A stretch of 8,804 bases of DNA, from positions 1 to 8,804 of the forward strand of contig URPG01000074.1 in NCBI GenBank assembly GCA_900549675.1, in the 5' to 3' direction. Both the position numbers and the translations under genes were made by a program. Shown here one piece after another: positions 1 to 6,341 of the stretch (position 1 is its first letter; every line of letters begins with the position of its first letter). Source of the DNA: an uncultured Oscillospiraceae bacterium (GTDB lineage Bacteria > Bacillota > Clostridia > Oscillospirales > Acutalibacteraceae). Below the pieces are notes generated by a model. That model ran no database searches. It was not told the origin of the DNA and saw only the letters and a program-made list of their open reading frames with translations.

Positions 1-1418
1 CGCCCGGCCGGCGAGCCGAGCACACCGAAATCTACACGGTATGAATTGGGGGAGCGCAGCCAAACATACGTGGCGTCGCCACGTATGCCATTAACAACTG
101 TACCAGAACCCATATCCTTGTATTCATAGGCAGATAAAGGCCAAAAATTCTGGTTTGTTGGATTTACATAATTATATACATTCTGGTTTGGGTAAGACTG
201 TAAATCCATGGACCCACGGGGTACAACATAGGTTCTCTCTTTTGGAGTAAGAACATTATAGGCACTCCTCATTACCGACTGCAGCCTACTGCCATTATAG
301 TTATTGCTACCTGTTCCATCGGTATAGGGATTAAATATGCTCGTGCCAAAGGTATTGCCAGTGTTTCTGTCTGAAAACATTGTCACAGTACCTGCACTCG
401 GTGACCGGAGTGAAGCAGGGGTTCCCCCGCTGCTGTCCCCGATGACCCACCATTGTTTTCCGCCAAATCCAATCTTCGTCTGGTTACGTACATACAGATT
501 GCTCTTAGACGGCTGGATTCCCACGGACGCCGCAGGCTGCACACCCATTGGTGCGCGCAGCCCAGCATTCATACCCGTCACCACCGTATCCGCATTCATA
601 ACAATCGGCTTGGAATAAACGGTGGTGTATTCGCCATTGTAATCAGAAAATTGCTGTGTGTCGTCGTTCATCCCAATGATGGGCAGGAGGTATTCAGTTC
701 CGTTCTTTTCGCATGATGAAAGCCCCACCACATACGTACTGGGTTCAAGATTTTCAAATATGTATTCACCGTTGCTGTCTGTTTTTACAATCTTCACAGC
801 CGAAGCTTTGTCATCTGCCAGATACAGGCTAACTTCATAATCTGCAAGAGGTTCTTCCTCTGGCTGCCGGACGCCGTCACCGGCAAATATGCCATTGTCT
901 GCGTCCACCAACACATCCAGCCACAATAAGCCGCTGATGCTGTTGGTATAAACGGGGTTTTCCGGTTCAGAAGGCTCAGATGTGATTTCTTCCTCACCGG
1001 TTTCACCCTCTTTGGGTTCTTCGATAGCACCACCTGTTTCTTTTTCACCGGTTTCACCTTCTTTGGGTTCTTCGATAGCACCACCTGTTTCCTTTTCACC
1101 GGTTTCACCTTCTTTGGGCTCTTCGATATCCCCACCTGTTTCTTTTTCACCAGTTTCACCCTCTTTGGGTTCCTCGATATCCCCACCGGGTTGTTCTTCC
1201 GTCTCTGTGGTCTCTTCCGTATCCTCCGTTGAGGGCGTATCGGATGTATCTTCCTGCACGTCCACAATCTCGCTATTCGTCTCCTGCGCAAAAGCCATCA
1301 ATGCATTCGACGGCAAGAAATTGAACGTTATGATGAACAGTAACAAAAAGCACAAAAGCCGTTGACAACGACTGCTTGTCCTCACCATATGTTTTGCTTT
1401 TACATGTGATCGTTTCAT
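1..1418 (-). CDS. Secreted repeat-containing surface protein with B-type domain and DUF6273-like domain (C-terminus outside window)
   Basis: The reading frame is open from ATG 1418 to the left edge: 472 full codons and no stop. Residues 1-44 form a signal peptide (basic start, hydrophobic core at about 20-32, likely cleavage after AFA at 42-44). An acidic Thr/Glu-rich linker follows, then four 17-residue repeats (about 78-145). Residues about 157-235 resemble an SdrD/SpaA B-type domain: an ISGLLWLDVLVDADNG strand, an acidic loop, then DSNGEYIFENLEPSTYVV. From about 315 the sequence resembles DUF6273, with FGGKQWWVIG, FWPLSAYEY (425-433) and VWLRSP (452-457). The role is probably cell-surface attachment or ligand binding. 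Any sorting signal would lie outside the window. The start lies 2 nt after the Rrf2 stop, and its AAAGGA ribosome site sits inside the regulator gene, so the two are co-transcribed. A second ATG at codon 11 is possible. Architecture is confident; function is inferred. Confidence 0.85.
   Translation of the reverse strand, partial: MKRSHVKAKHMVRTSSRCQRLLCFLLLFIITFNFLPSNALMAFAQETNSEIVDVQEDTSDTPSTEDTEETTETEEQPGGDIEEPKEGETGEKETGGDIEEPKEGETGEKETGGAIEEPKEGETGEKETGGAIEEPKEGETGEEEITSEPSEPENPVYTNSISGLLWLDVLVDADNGIFAGDGVRQPEEEPLADYEVSLYLADDKASAVKIVKTDSNGEYIFENLEPSTYVVGLSSCEKNGTEYLLPIIGMNDDTQQFSDYNGEYTTVYSKPIVMNADTVVTGMNAGLRAPMGVQPAASVGIQPSKSNLYVRNQTKIGFGGKQWWVIGDSSGGTPASLRSPSAGTVTMFSDRNTGNTFGTSIFNPYTDGTGSNNYNGSRLQSVMRSAYNVLTPKERTYVVPRGSMDLQSYPNQNVYNYVNPTNQNFWPLSAYEYKDMGSGTVVNGIRGDATYVWLRSPNSYRVDFGVLGSPAG
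986..1189 (-). repeat. Four tandem 51-bp repeats in the surface protein gene
   Basis: The string TCGATA recurs on the plus strand at 1021, 1072, 1123 and 1174, exactly 51 bp apart, with matching sequence between. Each unit encodes 17 residues of the type GGDIEEPKEGETGEKET. Two copies carry GGDIEE and two carry GGAIEE, and the most C-terminal unit ends in GEEE. The units form an acidic spacer between the signal peptide and the folded domains, as in wall-spanning stalks of Gram-positive adhesins. Copy number is likely to vary between strains. Confidence 0.9.
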
Positions 1419-1420
1419 CT

Positions 1421-1852
1421 CTATCGTATTTCCTTTCCCGTTATATGCATGGGCTTGGCAAGGAGCGTTGCCAGTGTTGCTGATTTCAGCTTCTTCTCTA
1501 AGTCGTTTTGTACTTCACTGAAAAAGCAGTGAACAACACAGGAGGTAACGGCACGCCTGCTGCAATATTCATCCGGTTCCAGGCAGCGGTTAATTTTCAT
1601 CGTTCCTTCAAAAGCGATTAGGATATCAAAAATAGAAATCTCTTCCGGAGGTTTGGAAAGAACGTATCCACCTTTTGAGCCCGTCACCGTATCGGCAAAT
1701 TGGTTTTCCTTCAACTTCCTGCCTACTTGCAACACATATTTTGCAGGTATCACCAGCCGCTCCGACAGCTCCGTTGAGGGAACTACCCGTTTTTGAGCCG
1801 CTAAATCCACCAGTATTCGCATAGCATAGTCCGTTGTCATTTGAAGCTGCAT
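1421..1852 (-). CDS. Rrf2 family transcriptional regulator
   Basis: This 143-residue protein has the usual Rrf2 length. It has an N-terminal winged helix (MTTDYAMRILVDLA, then a recognition-helix region ending YVLQVGRKL) and the family signature GSKGGYVLSKPPEEISIFDIL at about 58-78. A Cys cluster follows at residues 90, 97, 105 and 109. In IscR and NsrR, clustered Cys in this region ligate an iron-sulfur cluster, so redox, nitric oxide or iron sensing is plausible but not shown here. I chose ATG 1852 because AAAGAGGCAGG lies just upstream and homology starts there. The frame stays open to an ATG at 2080, but that codon falls inside the terminator of the upstream gene. The gene heads a two-gene operon with the surface protein (2-nt gap). 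A palindrome at 1940-1959 is a candidate autoregulatory site. Confidence 0.88.
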   Translation of the reverse strand: MQLQMTTDYAMRILVDLAAQKRVVPSTELSERLVIPAKYVLQVGRKLKENQFADTVTGSKGGYVLSKPPEEISIFDILIAFEGTMKINRCLEPDEYCSRRAVTSCVVHCFFSEVQNDLEKKLKSATLATLLAKPMHITGKEIR

Positions 1853-1939
1853 GTCCTGCCTCTTTCCCGTTAAACGTATACTCGAAAAGTAACTTTTGAT
1901 TATCTTTGTAGATACCGAGTCTTCCAGCATCATATTCCA

Positions 1940-1959
1940 ATAGAAGCTCGAGCTTGTAT
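1940..1959 (-). promoter_or_regulatory. 20-bp palindrome in the Rrf2 gene leader, candidate operator
   Basis: AAGCTCGAGCTT at 1944-1955 is a perfect palindrome. It extends to 1940-1959 with matching ATA/TAT arms and a single mismatched pair (positions 1943 and 1956). It lies just downstream of a -10-like TATATT (1977-1982), where a bound repressor would block transcription. A second small palindrome, CACTA-TTT-TAGTG, lies at 1961-1973. Rrf2 proteins bind palindromes of this size as dimers and often autoregulate. Assignment to this regulator is inference. Confidence 0.45.
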
Positions 1960-1976
1960 CCACTATTTTAGTGCGA

Positions 1977-2044
1977 AATATATTCCAAGTTTTTCCTCTG
2001 GTGTGAACGACAGGATTTTTGCGGTAAATGACAGGATTTTGCGG
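1977..2044 (-). promoter_or_regulatory. Putative promoter with 21-bp-spaced direct repeats (LytTR-type site) for the Rrf2-surface protein operon
   Basis: On the plus strand, GACAGGATTTTTGCGG at 2009-2024 is followed by GACAGGATTTTGCGG at 2030-2044, so starts are 21 bp apart (two helical turns). LytTR-family regulators bind pairs of short direct repeats with this spacing, and a LytTR regulator gene lies about 1.4 kb away. A -10-like TATATT is at 1977-1982 on the minus strand, with no good -35, as expected for an activated promoter. The repeats lie between the kinase terminator and the Rrf2 gene. The motif does not closely match the published 9-bp LytTR consensus, so the factor is inferred from spacing and context only. 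Confidence 0.45.
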
Positions 2045-2064
2045 AATGAAAACTGAAAAAGCAG

Positions 2065-2110
2065 AAAAAGAGTATTTCATGGAGTTTCCTCACGGTGAAA
2101 TACTCTTTTT
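2065..2110 (-). terminator. Rho-independent terminator of the response regulator-kinase operon
   Basis: AAAAAGAGTATTTCA (2065-2079) and TGAAATACTCTTTTT (2096-2110) are perfect 15-bp inverted arms around a 16-nt loop. The minus-strand transcript ends in a U-run, 17 nt past the kinase stop. The symmetric A/T ends could also stop plus-strand transcription. Confidence 0.85.
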
Positions 2111-2126
2111 AGAATGTGATTTGTAT

Positions 2127-3464
2127 TTAAATGTTACTTTTAGTGGGTAAATGTCGTGGAACAATAACCTTAACCTGAAATGTATTTGTCTCCAGGTCAA
2201 ATTCCGTCAACAACAATCCGCCTTTATTTTTTGCTATCTCCTTTACAATGGATAACCCCAACCCATGATCTCCACCTTGGTTTTTACGGCTTTTGATCTT
2301 TCCGTTTTTCATGAACACCTTTCCATCGAAGGAGTTTATAACATGCAGCATTGCCCAACCGTCCATATTCCGGCAAATGATTTTGATAAACCGATCTTCC
2401 GGAGCCACGTTTTTACAGGCGTCCACAGCATTATTGGTCACATTGGTGAAAATACGTAACGCTTCCAATACAGTAAGCTCTGTGTGCCGAGGAACCGCAG
2501 CCTCGCAAGAAAGTCGGATACCATGCTCTTTACAGTTGAATTCCAAATCCTGTAGCACGGCATTGAGGTTCGCATTGTCCGAGTATATGCTTTGTTGAGG
2601 GGTTAACTCCGCCAGACTTTCATCGGTTTGGCGAATCAGGGTTAAGGCCTGCTCAATCTTCTTTTCTTCAAGCAATGTGGTTAGGTTTCGCATCACAGCA
2701 AGATAGTCATGCCGGAGCTTCCGAAAATTTTGTGTGCTTTTGTGGTATGAGTCGTAGTAACGAAGCTGTATTTCCATCTGCTCCTCCATAAACTGATTGC
2801 TTAGCTTATAGCACAAAAGACGGGTTTCCTTTATGGAGTGGTAAATAGAAAAGACTAACATAAACAAAATAAAAGCGCTGCCCGCCAATGTCATGCCAGT
2901 AAACCACAACGGGTCTGGATTATGGTAACGCCCTTGGTTAAGAAGAATAAAACATGGAATGGCAGCCAGTTCATAGGCAATCACATTTTTCATGGAGCTT
3001 GGTTCATGCAAAAATAGGCAAAGCTCTTGATCTGAAATAAAGGTTTTACGCATTACCTGAAAAAATGCAAGCCCAATGACTACCGACACCGCCGTCAAGC
3101 CGTAATACGACTCTGCATCCAGGGCAAACCCTGGCAGCGTATCCTGTACAATCCATGCACCAATGGCAGTGGTCATACCCCTAAAGCAGTACAGACTGAG
3201 TGTACATACACCTGCTCCGTAAAGGGATTGCCGCCAGGTCAGGGCAGAGGAAAAGCACCCGCCTATGGTCATAGCAATCAACAAGATTGGAAGATGCAGC
3301 CATGAAAACCCTGTCAGAGAAACGGCAAAATATGTGCCGGTGATAAGTGCAATTGCCGTCACAACCCTCCAGATGTACTTGTCGTTTGAAGGTAACAGCC
3401 AACGATAATATAGCAAGAAAACCAAATAATACAATATGACTGAAAGCCCGGCAATAATATTCAC
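2127..3464 (-). CDS. AgrC-like sensor histidine kinase (HPK10 family, GHKL ATPase)
   Basis: Membrane sensor kinase, 445 residues from the chosen GTG. About the first 210 residues hold six or seven hydrophobic segments, the polytopic sensor of peptide-type kinases. A coiled-coil stretch (about 215-250) leads to the phosphoacceptor motif KLRHDYLAVMRNL (His about 252). The ATPase domain shows an N-box-like IFTNVTNNAVDACKN (about 339-352) and the G-box GGDHGLGLSIVKEIA (about 397-411). RHD followed by N is typical of HPK10 kinases such as AgrC. GTG 3464 is preferred because AGGAGG lies 9 nt upstream and GTGA overlaps the regulator stop, giving translational coupling. An upstream in-frame ATG at 3518 would overlap the regulator by 58 bp. 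It should phosphorylate the adjacent LytTR regulator. No AgrB processing gene is in the window, so the ligand is unknown. Confidence 0.9.
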   Translation of the reverse strand: MNIIAGLSVILYYLVFLLYYRWLLPSNDKYIWRVVTAIALITGTYFAVSLTGFSWLHLPILLIAMTIGGCFSSALTWRQSLYGAGVCTLSLYCFRGMTTAIGAWIVQDTLPGFALDAESYYGLTAVSVVIGLAFFQVMRKTFISDQELCLFLHEPSSMKNVIAYELAAIPCFILLNQGRYHNPDPLWFTGMTLAGSAFILFMLVFSIYHSIKETRLLCYKLSNQFMEEQMEIQLRYYDSYHKSTQNFRKLRHDYLAVMRNLTTLLEEKKIEQALTLIRQTDESLAELTPQQSIYSDNANLNAVLQDLEFNCKEHGIRLSCEAAVPRHTELTVLEALRIFTNVTNNAVDACKNVAPEDRFIKIICRNMDGWAMLHVINSFDGKVFMKNGKIKSRKNQGGDHGLGLSIVKEIAKNKGGLLLTEFDLETNTFQVKVIVPRHLPTKSNI

Positions 3465-4219
3465 AAATTCAAGCCTCCTTTTGGGATATAAATATGATTT
3501 TGAGATATGTAATCGCAAAATTGTTTTTTGACGATTCCCATATAATTTCTTCCGACTGGCAGCTCGGTCTGATCCTTGAGCACTATTTTTTGTGTTCCAA
3601 ACTTAGCAAGATAAGGAAGATGCACCATATAGGAACGATGAATCCTCATAAAATCTTTAGACGACAGATCTTTCTCCAGCTGCGTCATCGTTCCATAAAA
3701 ACAAATAGGATTTTTACTGTTTGTGTGGTGCAGCATTATCTCCCGATCCATTACTTCAAAATAGAGAATGTTTCGAAAAGGAATACTTGTCATGGAACTA
3801 TTGATTTCACAGACAAAAAGATCTTCCTTCCGGCGGACCACCTGCTTCACCGCCCGTAAAAAGACCTGTTCAAATTGCTGGGACGTATACTTACCTTTCA
3901 AAAGGTACTGCACCGCCTCCACGTCAAAGGCCTGTCCCATATAATCCGGTGTGCTCGTTAAAAACACAATCTGAGCATACGAGCCAAAATCCCGCAGGGT
4001 CTGCGCTGCCGTCATTCCATTGGTTTTCTCCATCAATATATCCATATACAGAATATCCATACGCCGATTAAATTCACACATGTCAAAAAGAAGTGCTTCC
4101 GCACTTTTATAGCAAGACAATTGAATTTTCACATGATTCGCGTCGGCGCATCGCACAATCTGATCCGCACACTTTTTCAAGTCCAAAGGATTGTCATCAC
4201 ATAATGCTATTTGAATCAT
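3461..4219 (-). CDS. AgrA/LytTR family response regulator
   Basis: A 252-residue regulator, the normal length for AgrA-type proteins. Residues about 1-125 form a receiver: acidic pair D8-D9 in IALCDDN, phosphoacceptor D60 in ILYMDILMEKTNGM, T88 in IVFLTST, and K108 in YLLKGK (usually KP, here KG). Residues about 140-245 are a LytTR DNA-binding domain with the hallmark DFMRIHRSYMVHLPYL and ELPVGRNY. LytTR proteins bind paired direct repeats and activate nearby promoters. AAGGAGGTGAT nine bases before ATG 4219 is a near-perfect ribosome site. The gene is followed by the kinase with a 4-base GTGA overlap, so the two form one operon. A likely target is the repeat pair at 2009-2044, and autoregulation is possible but no clear site is seen. 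Confidence 0.92.
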   Translation of the reverse strand: MIQIALCDDNPLDLKKCADQIVRCADANHVKIQLSCYKSAEALLFDMCEFNRRMDILYMDILMEKTNGMTAAQTLRDFGSYAQIVFLTSTPDYMGQAFDVEAVQYLLKGKYTSQQFEQVFLRAVKQVVRRKEDLFVCEINSSMTSIPFRNILYFEVMDREIMLHHTNSKNPICFYGTMTQLEKDLSSKDFMRIHRSYMVHLPYLAKFGTQKIVLKDQTELPVGRNYMGIVKKQFCDYISQNHIYIPKGGLNL

Positions 4220-4307
4220 TGATCATCACCTCCTTGGAGCAACTAGCAGACTGAAACATATTTTTTTGTATGCAATGCCCATAAATCTCTTTCACCCCAT
4301 CGCATTA

Positions 4308-4415
4308 TTATAAAAAATGTATTTCCCGGTATTTTTCCTTCTGGTGTAGATAACATGAATTTTGATGTAGAATACAAAAAACCAATTGCTCAAAAAAGAT
4401 ATAGAAGACATTCAT
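4308..4415 (-). CDS. Small ORF of 35 codons upstream of the two-component genes, possible signal or leader peptide
   Basis: ATG 4415 follows AGGAAAGG closely, and the ORF ends at TAA 4308-4310, 88 bp before the regulator start. The peptide starts MNVFYIFFEQLVFCILHQ, an aromatic amphipathic head. It then has a second Cys (residue 21) and a charged tail, KEKYREIHFL. AgrD precursors have the same plan: amphipathic leader, short Cys-containing core, charged tail. However, the core around this Cys is not a convincing AgrD match and no AgrB is present. It could instead be a leader peptide or chance. It lies downstream of the promoter at 4441-4468, so it should be on the same transcript as the kinase system. 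Confidence 0.3.
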   Translation of the reverse strand: MNVFYIFFEQLVFCILHQNSCYLHQKEKYREIHFL

Positions 4416-4440
4416 ACCCTTTCCTGCATGCTACAATATT

Positions 4441-4468
4441 ATTATGATGTTCAGTCGAAAAAAGTAAA
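4441..4468 (-). promoter_or_regulatory. Putative sigma-A-type promoter of the response regulator-kinase operon
   Basis: On the minus strand TTTACT (4468-4463) is separated by 16 nt from CATAAT (4446-4441). These match TTGACA and TATAAT at four and five of six positions. Transcription would start near 4434, giving a leader of about 215 nt that includes the small ORF. A perfect TATAAT at 4312-4307 lacks a -35 and is an alternative, activator-dependent start. Confidence 0.4.
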
Positions 4469-4569
4469 GTGTGCAAAATACACGGCAAACCACAAATGAT
4501 GAATCTCACGCCGAAAGTTCTTTTTTTCATAAATTGGGCCATCAGCTGTTGTCAACAACAAATTCAATA

Positions 4570-4930
4570 TTGGCGATTACGTAGAAAAGCAGGGAACTGC
4601 TGCTCATAAGCGTATATACTTAGGTGCTTGCTCTGAGCCTATCAGCTTGATAGTGCCTCTAACACTATAAGGTTTTTCATAACTGCCAATTTTACTAGAC
4701 CCCACTGATTGTCATTTTCAGACAGGCATACATTTCTATACGCTCCACGGTTTAGACCCTTACATTTGCAGGTTCGTCAGTGCTTTCACACTATTCTCAC
4801 CATATACATTTTGTAGACCCCCGGCATCTCTGGGCGACAGCCCTTTTCCCAGATTATCTTATTACGAAATCATTTAAGCACTGTATTAGAAGTGCCCATC
4901 CGTCATTCGATAAGTACAGTGGTAATTTTA
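4570..4930 (-). mobile_element. Probable truncated group II intron (domain I remnant), no reverse transcriptase
   Basis: This stretch has no convincing ORF but folds well on the minus strand. UAUGG (4804-4800) and CCUAAG (4624-4619) are the two halves of the 11-nt tetraloop receptor. They are flanked by complementary bases (UGUA with UAUA, and GGUG with CACC). In group II introns such a receptor (zeta) in domain I docks the GNRA loop of domain V. Between the halves lie nested stems, for example CTATCA/TGATAG. Outside them are GGGC-TGTC-GCCC and an adjacent CTGGG/CCCAG pairing. No 5' GUGYG boundary, reverse transcriptase or domain V hairpin is present, so only a fragment remains. Other large structured RNAs using the same receptor are possible. 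Boundaries are approximate. Confidence 0.42.
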
Positions 4931-4933
4931 CAT

Positions 4934-4972
4934 ACAAATCGCGCATTACCTTACAGGCGATGCGCGATTTGT
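4934..4972 (-). terminator. Hairpin downstream of the collagen-like gene, probable terminator
   Basis: ACAAATCGCGCAT (4934-4946) and ATGCGCGATTTGT (4960-4972) form a perfect 13-bp GC-centred stem with a 13-nt loop, 36 nt past the collagen-gene stop. There is no clean U-run on either side, so it may be a weak terminator or an mRNA 3'-end stabiliser. Confidence 0.55.
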
Positions 4973-5008
4973 GAAGTTCATTTATTTCTTTTGATTGTTT
5001 TACTTGCC

Positions 5009-6271
5009 TTAAATCAGTTTTATAATGGCAAGTGTTGCACCACCGCCTTGAAGTTGTATTTCAAACGGCTGGTCGCTGGTATTGGGCGGATCATCCCAAG
5101 CGCCCGATGCCGCCAATGCCACTCTAGTTCCTGCCGCAACCTCTGCCACAAAGGTTTTACTGAACAAAAACACAGGTTCATTTACCGGAGGATCCAGCAT
5201 TGACCCTTCATAAAAAACAGAACCAAACTTTACTCCTACACCCATGGAAATAGTTCCTGGCAGATTGTCATAATCATCTGTGTTCAGTGAGTATGCGAAT
5301 AGATAAGTTCCGGCCTCTTCAATAGTAAAGCCTGTTCCGTTCGGTATGATGGTTGGGGTTGACTTTGCAACAGTTAACTGAAATTCCACGCTCGCAAGTG
5401 ATACCTGATAAGACCCGCTTAAGCTATACGCATAAAAGGAAGTAAATGTGGGTAATGACGTATCAGGTAATTCCACTTCAATTCTTGCATTGGTGGGTTC
5501 CATCGTAATACTGAGCGTATCCGACTCAAACACAACATTGTCAAGATAACCTACTTCAAGAGGTCCTACTGGTGCTGTATTGCCTAGCAAATTAAACAAA
5601 GGTCCGCCGGGATCAAACGAGCCTGTAGGCCCTTGCGGGCCTTCAGGACCGACCAGGCTTTCCAGCCATTCCTGCTCGGTGCCAACAAAGCCTTCTTCCT
5701 GTGCTACTTCAAAAGCGCTCGCACCATCGGGGCCAGTCGGACCCATTGGGCCTTGCGGGCCTTCAGGGCCGACCAGACTTTCCAGCCATTCCTGCTCGGT
5801 GCCAACAAAGCCTTCTTCTTGCGCTACTTCAAAAGCACTGGCTCCATCGGGACCAGTCGGACCCATCGGGCCTTGCGGGCCTTCAGGGCCGACCAGACTT
5901 TCCAGCCATTCCTGCTCGGTGCCAACAAAGCCTTCTTCTTGCGCTACTTCAAAAGCGCTCGCACCATCGGGGCCAGTCGGACCGATCGGGCCTTGAGGAC
6001 CAGTAGGACCCGGTATACCTTGAGGACCAGTAGCACCTTCAGGGCCAACAGGACCTTGGACACCTTGAGGACCAGTAGGACCAATTGGACCTTGAGGACC
6101 TTGGGGACCCATGGGTCCAATCGGACCTTGAGGACCTGCTGGCCCCATGGGTCCAGGAGGACAAGGTGTATCAACAGCTTTACAGCAATAAAATCCTTTA
6201 TTACAACAGCATTGCCCATAGCAAGCATTGCAGCACCTGCAACGGTAGTTCTCATAATATTGGTTTTTCAT
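5009..6271 (-). CDS. Cys-rich collagen-like protein, BclA-like surface/exosporium type
   Basis: A 420-residue protein. Residues 1-37 are packed with Cys (11, 13, 14, 17, 21-23, 29, 30, 37), including RCRCCNACYGQCCC, and there is no hydrophobic signal peptide. Gly-X-Y triplets (mostly GPQGP, GPTGP, GPIGP) run from about residue 40. They pass through three 40-residue modules (about 95-214) that each interrupt the triplets with ASAFEVAQEEGFVGTEQEW. The last about 200 residues are non-collagenous and beta-rich (for example TIEEAGTYLFAYSLN), resembling the trimerising TNF/C1q-like tails of BclA. A triple-helical, disulfide-anchored filament on the spore surface is the best inference. Lack of a secretion signal fits deposition inside the mother cell. 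The ribosome site GGAG is 7 nt before ATG 6271. The gene is alone between two hairpins, with a sigma-K-like promoter upstream. Confidence 0.85.
   Translation of the reverse strand: MKNQYYENYRCRCCNACYGQCCCNKGFYCCKAVDTPCPPGPMGPAGPQGPIGPMGPQGPQGPIGPTGPQGVQGPVGPEGATGPQGIPGPTGPQGPIGPTGPDGASAFEVAQEEGFVGTEQEWLESLVGPEGPQGPMGPTGPDGASAFEVAQEEGFVGTEQEWLESLVGPEGPQGPMGPTGPDGASAFEVAQEEGFVGTEQEWLESLVGPEGPQGPTGSFDPGGPLFNLLGNTAPVGPLEVGYLDNVVFESDTLSITMEPTNARIEVELPDTSLPTFTSFYAYSLSGSYQVSLASVEFQLTVAKSTPTIIPNGTGFTIEEAGTYLFAYSLNTDDYDNLPGTISMGVGVKFGSVFYEGSMLDPPVNEPVFLFSKTFVAEVAAGTRVALAASGAWDDPPNTSDQPFEIQLQGGGATLAIIKLI
5631..5990 (-). repeat. Three tandem 120-bp modules in the collagen-like gene
   Basis: CCTTGCGGGC recurs at 5631, 5751 and 5871, an exact 120-bp period. 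Each copy encodes 40 residues: a Gly-X-Y segment plus ASAFEVAQEEGFVGTEQEW and LESLVG. Copies 1 and 2 differ at nine sites, all third codon positions and all silent. Copies 2 and 3 are identical over their first 86 bases, and then share copy 1 variants. This points to slippage or conversion under strong protein-level constraint. Similar SAFEVA/EEGF/GTEQEWL motifs are known as linkers in bacterial collagens and phage tail fibres. Confidence 0.95.
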
Positions 6272-6314
6272 AACAATTCTCCATAAAACTAAGTTTTTTC
6301 AAATAACTCCAATA

Positions 6315-6341
6315 TATATTATGTTTTTACTAAACAACTGT
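6315..6341 (-). promoter_or_regulatory. Candidate sigma-K sporulation promoter of the collagen-like gene
   Basis: On the minus strand CATAATATA (6323-6315) fits the sigma-K -10 consensus CATA-N3-TA. AC (6341-6340) lies 16 nt upstream, fitting the short -35. Transcription would begin near 6307, giving a leader of about 36 nt. Spore-surface collagen genes in other species use sigma-K. The consensus is short and AT-rich, so chance matches occur. Confidence 0.4.

Noticed and set aside
794..1365. Open frames of Lys/Arg/Pro and Ser/Pro repeats on both strands
   Set aside because: They are out-of-frame readings of the 51-bp repeats in the surface protein, whose own frame has a signal peptide and recognisable domains.
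1853..2080. 76-residue N-terminal extension of the Rrf2 protein
   Set aside because: It would start inside the kinase-operon terminator and run through the putative promoter. No Rrf2 family member has such a domain, and a good ribosome site precedes ATG 1852.
4780..5203. Plus-strand ORFs of 64 and 103 codons
   Set aside because: They have no ribosome site or family resemblance. They overlap the structured RNA stretch, the hairpin and the antisense of the collagen-gene end.
5631..5990. CRISPR array
   Set aside because: The 120-bp period is continuous coding sequence with no unique spacers.
5580..6286. Long plus-strand open frames opposite the collagen-like gene
   Set aside because: They are mirror frames of Gly-Pro-rich repeats, which rarely give antisense stops. 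The minus-strand frame has the ribosome site, domain structure and silent third-position variation.
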